Positions 63,129 through 64,000 of a stretch of 64,000 nt of DNA are shown piece by piece. How positions within the stretch are numbered: the stretch's first letter is position 1; every line of letters starts with the position of its first letter. The stretch comes from Cyclobacteriaceae bacterium (GTDB lineage: Bacteria; Bacteroidota; Bacteroidia; Cytophagales; Cyclobacteriaceae): contig JABFRS010000001.1 of assembly GCA_013141055.1 (NCBI GenBank), positions 868,001 to 932,000 on the forward strand, written 5' to 3'. Position numbers and translations under genes: made by a program. The notes below the pieces were generated by a model. The model was not told the DNA's origin, ran no database searches, and saw only the letters and a program-made list of their open reading frames with translations.

Positions 63129-64000
63129 ACATTGCAATCCTTTCAAGAGACCCAAAGCTCTATTCCACCAGGCGTTTAAAAGAAGCCGGAGAAGCACGTG
63201 GTCATAAAGTAGAGATCATCGATCACATGAAATGCATGCTGCTGATCGAAAAGAAAAATCCAATGGTCTGGTACAACGGACGAAAGCTTGATTACTTCGA
63301 TGCCATCATCCCAAGGATCGGTGCCTCCGTAACTTTTTATGGCGCCGCCGTTGTCCGCCAGTTCGAAATGATGAAGGTCTTCACTGCCGTGGAATCCCAG
63401 GCATTGATTCGTTCACGCGACAAGCTCAGAAGCATGCAGATCCTTTCGCGTGCCGGTCTCGGTCTGCCGAAAACCATCTTCATGGATTATTCAAAAGACA
63501 CAGAAGGAGTAATCGAGGCAGTGGGAGGCGCGCCCGTAGTGATCAAGCTTCTGGAGGGAACCCAGGGATTGGGAGTCGTGCTGGCAGAGAACAAGAAAGC
63601 AGCACAATCCGTAATTGAGGCATTTCATGGTGTAAAGGCCCGGATTATCGTTCAGGAATTCATAAAAGAGGCTAAAGGAGCCGATATAAGGGCTTTTGTA
63701 GTCAACGGAGAGGTTATTGGCGCCATGCGCAGGCAGGCCAGAGATGGCGAATTTCGCTCAAATCTGCACCGTGGAGGCCATGCGACGGTAGTAAAGCTGG
63801 ATCGCCAGGAAAAACATGCAGCGGTCATTGCCGCCAAAAAGATGGGTTTAGGCGTGGCGGGCGTAGACATGCTTCCTTCCAAACGGGGACCCCTTATTAT
63901 AGAGGTGAACTCCTCTCCCGGCCTCGAGGGAATTGAAGGCGCTACCAAAGTGGATATCGGAGGAAAGATCATTCAGTATCTGGAGGCGCACGCGGGCTCC
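63125..64000 (+). CDS. rimK: RimK-type alpha-L-glutamate ligase (cut by window edge)
   Basis: An ATP-grasp ligase of which 292 residues are visible before the window ends with no stop. It begins '[20 protein letters not shown]', has '[20 protein letters not shown]', an ATP-grasp lid region 'GLPKTIFMD', '[19 protein letters not shown]' and the catalytic end '[20 protein letters not shown]'. RimK adds glutamate residues to the C terminus of ribosomal protein S6 and may make poly-glutamate. Only a few residues are expected to be missing if it has the usual length of about 300. Confidence 0.95.
   Translation, partial: MNIAILSRDPKLYSTRRLKEAGEARGHKVEIIDHMKCMLLIEKKNPMVWYNGRKLDYFDAIIPRIGASVTFYGAAVVRQFEMMKVFTAVESQALIRSRDKLRSMQILSRAGLGLPKTIFMDYSKDTEGVIEAVGGAPVVIKLLEGTQGLGVVLAENKKAAQSVIEAFHGVKARIIVQEFIKEAKGADIRAFVVNGEVIGAMRRQARDGEFRSNLHRGGHATVVKLDRQEKHAAVIAAKKMGLGVAGVDMLPSKRGPLIIEVNSSPGLEGIEGATKVDIGGKIIQYLEAHAGS

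Overview
The window reads as a chromosomal segment of a Bacteroidota bacterium, most likely of the Cytophagales/Cytophagia type. The signs are a SusC/SusD (RagA/RagB) pair, several proteins typical of the phylum (DUF2911, an ABC-2 permease fused to an M1 peptidase, LytS/LytTR signalling), promoter -7 boxes of the TAnnTTTG form, weak Shine-Dalgarno sequences, and many signal peptides ending in AQ. Gene density is high on both strands. I see no rRNA, tRNA, insertion sequence, prophage or CRISPR array. A secreted-protein gene is cut by the left edge and rimK by the right edge.

Layout: 0-17 kb is mostly housekeeping on the minus strand: Lon-N-domain protein, apt, hutI, a TPR/periplasmic-binding-fold protein, guaA, an ABC ATPase with an ABC-permease/M1-peptidase fusion, a TPR protein and typA. 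An OsmC gene and a two-gene ABC transporter lie on the plus strand. 17-22 kb holds a lipid hydroxylase, a ThuA protein, a class A beta-lactamase-like lipoprotein, a DUF2071 protein and two RNA methyltransferases. 22-27 kb is a three-gene amidohydrolase operon in which only the middle gene keeps its metal ligands. 27-35 kb has two class V PLP enzymes and a complete TolC/adaptor/RND efflux operon. 35-42 kb has two stress-type proteins, a small membrane protein and a likely signalling module. That module is a secreted protein built of ten roughly 34-residue SDHY repeats, a LytS-type histidine kinase, an overlapping pseudokinase, and a LytTR regulator.

42-54 kb is a molybdenum-cofactor and sulfur island. 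One arm (minus) is moaA, a periplasmic molybdopterin-domain protein, a TSUP exporter, a DsrE protein and a VOC protein. The other (plus) is sufS-sufU-moaD, overlapping end to end. Then come a frameshifted 2-hydroxyacid dehydrogenase, xdhC, a second MoaD-like protein beside a cytoplasmic Asp-box propeller, a moeB-rhodanese fusion, moaE, moaC, moeA and a glycerate kinase. No mobA or mogA is in the window. 55-64 kb has ffh with a good promoter and terminator, a DUF2911 protein, an isolated SusCD pair, and a retropepsin-like protein overlapping rimK.

The best candidates for undescribed biology are the SDHY-repeat/kinase/pseudokinase/LytTR module, the operon of one amidohydrolase with two metal-site-less paralogues, and the sulfur-relay wiring of the Moco island with its second ubiquitin-like protein and propeller partner.
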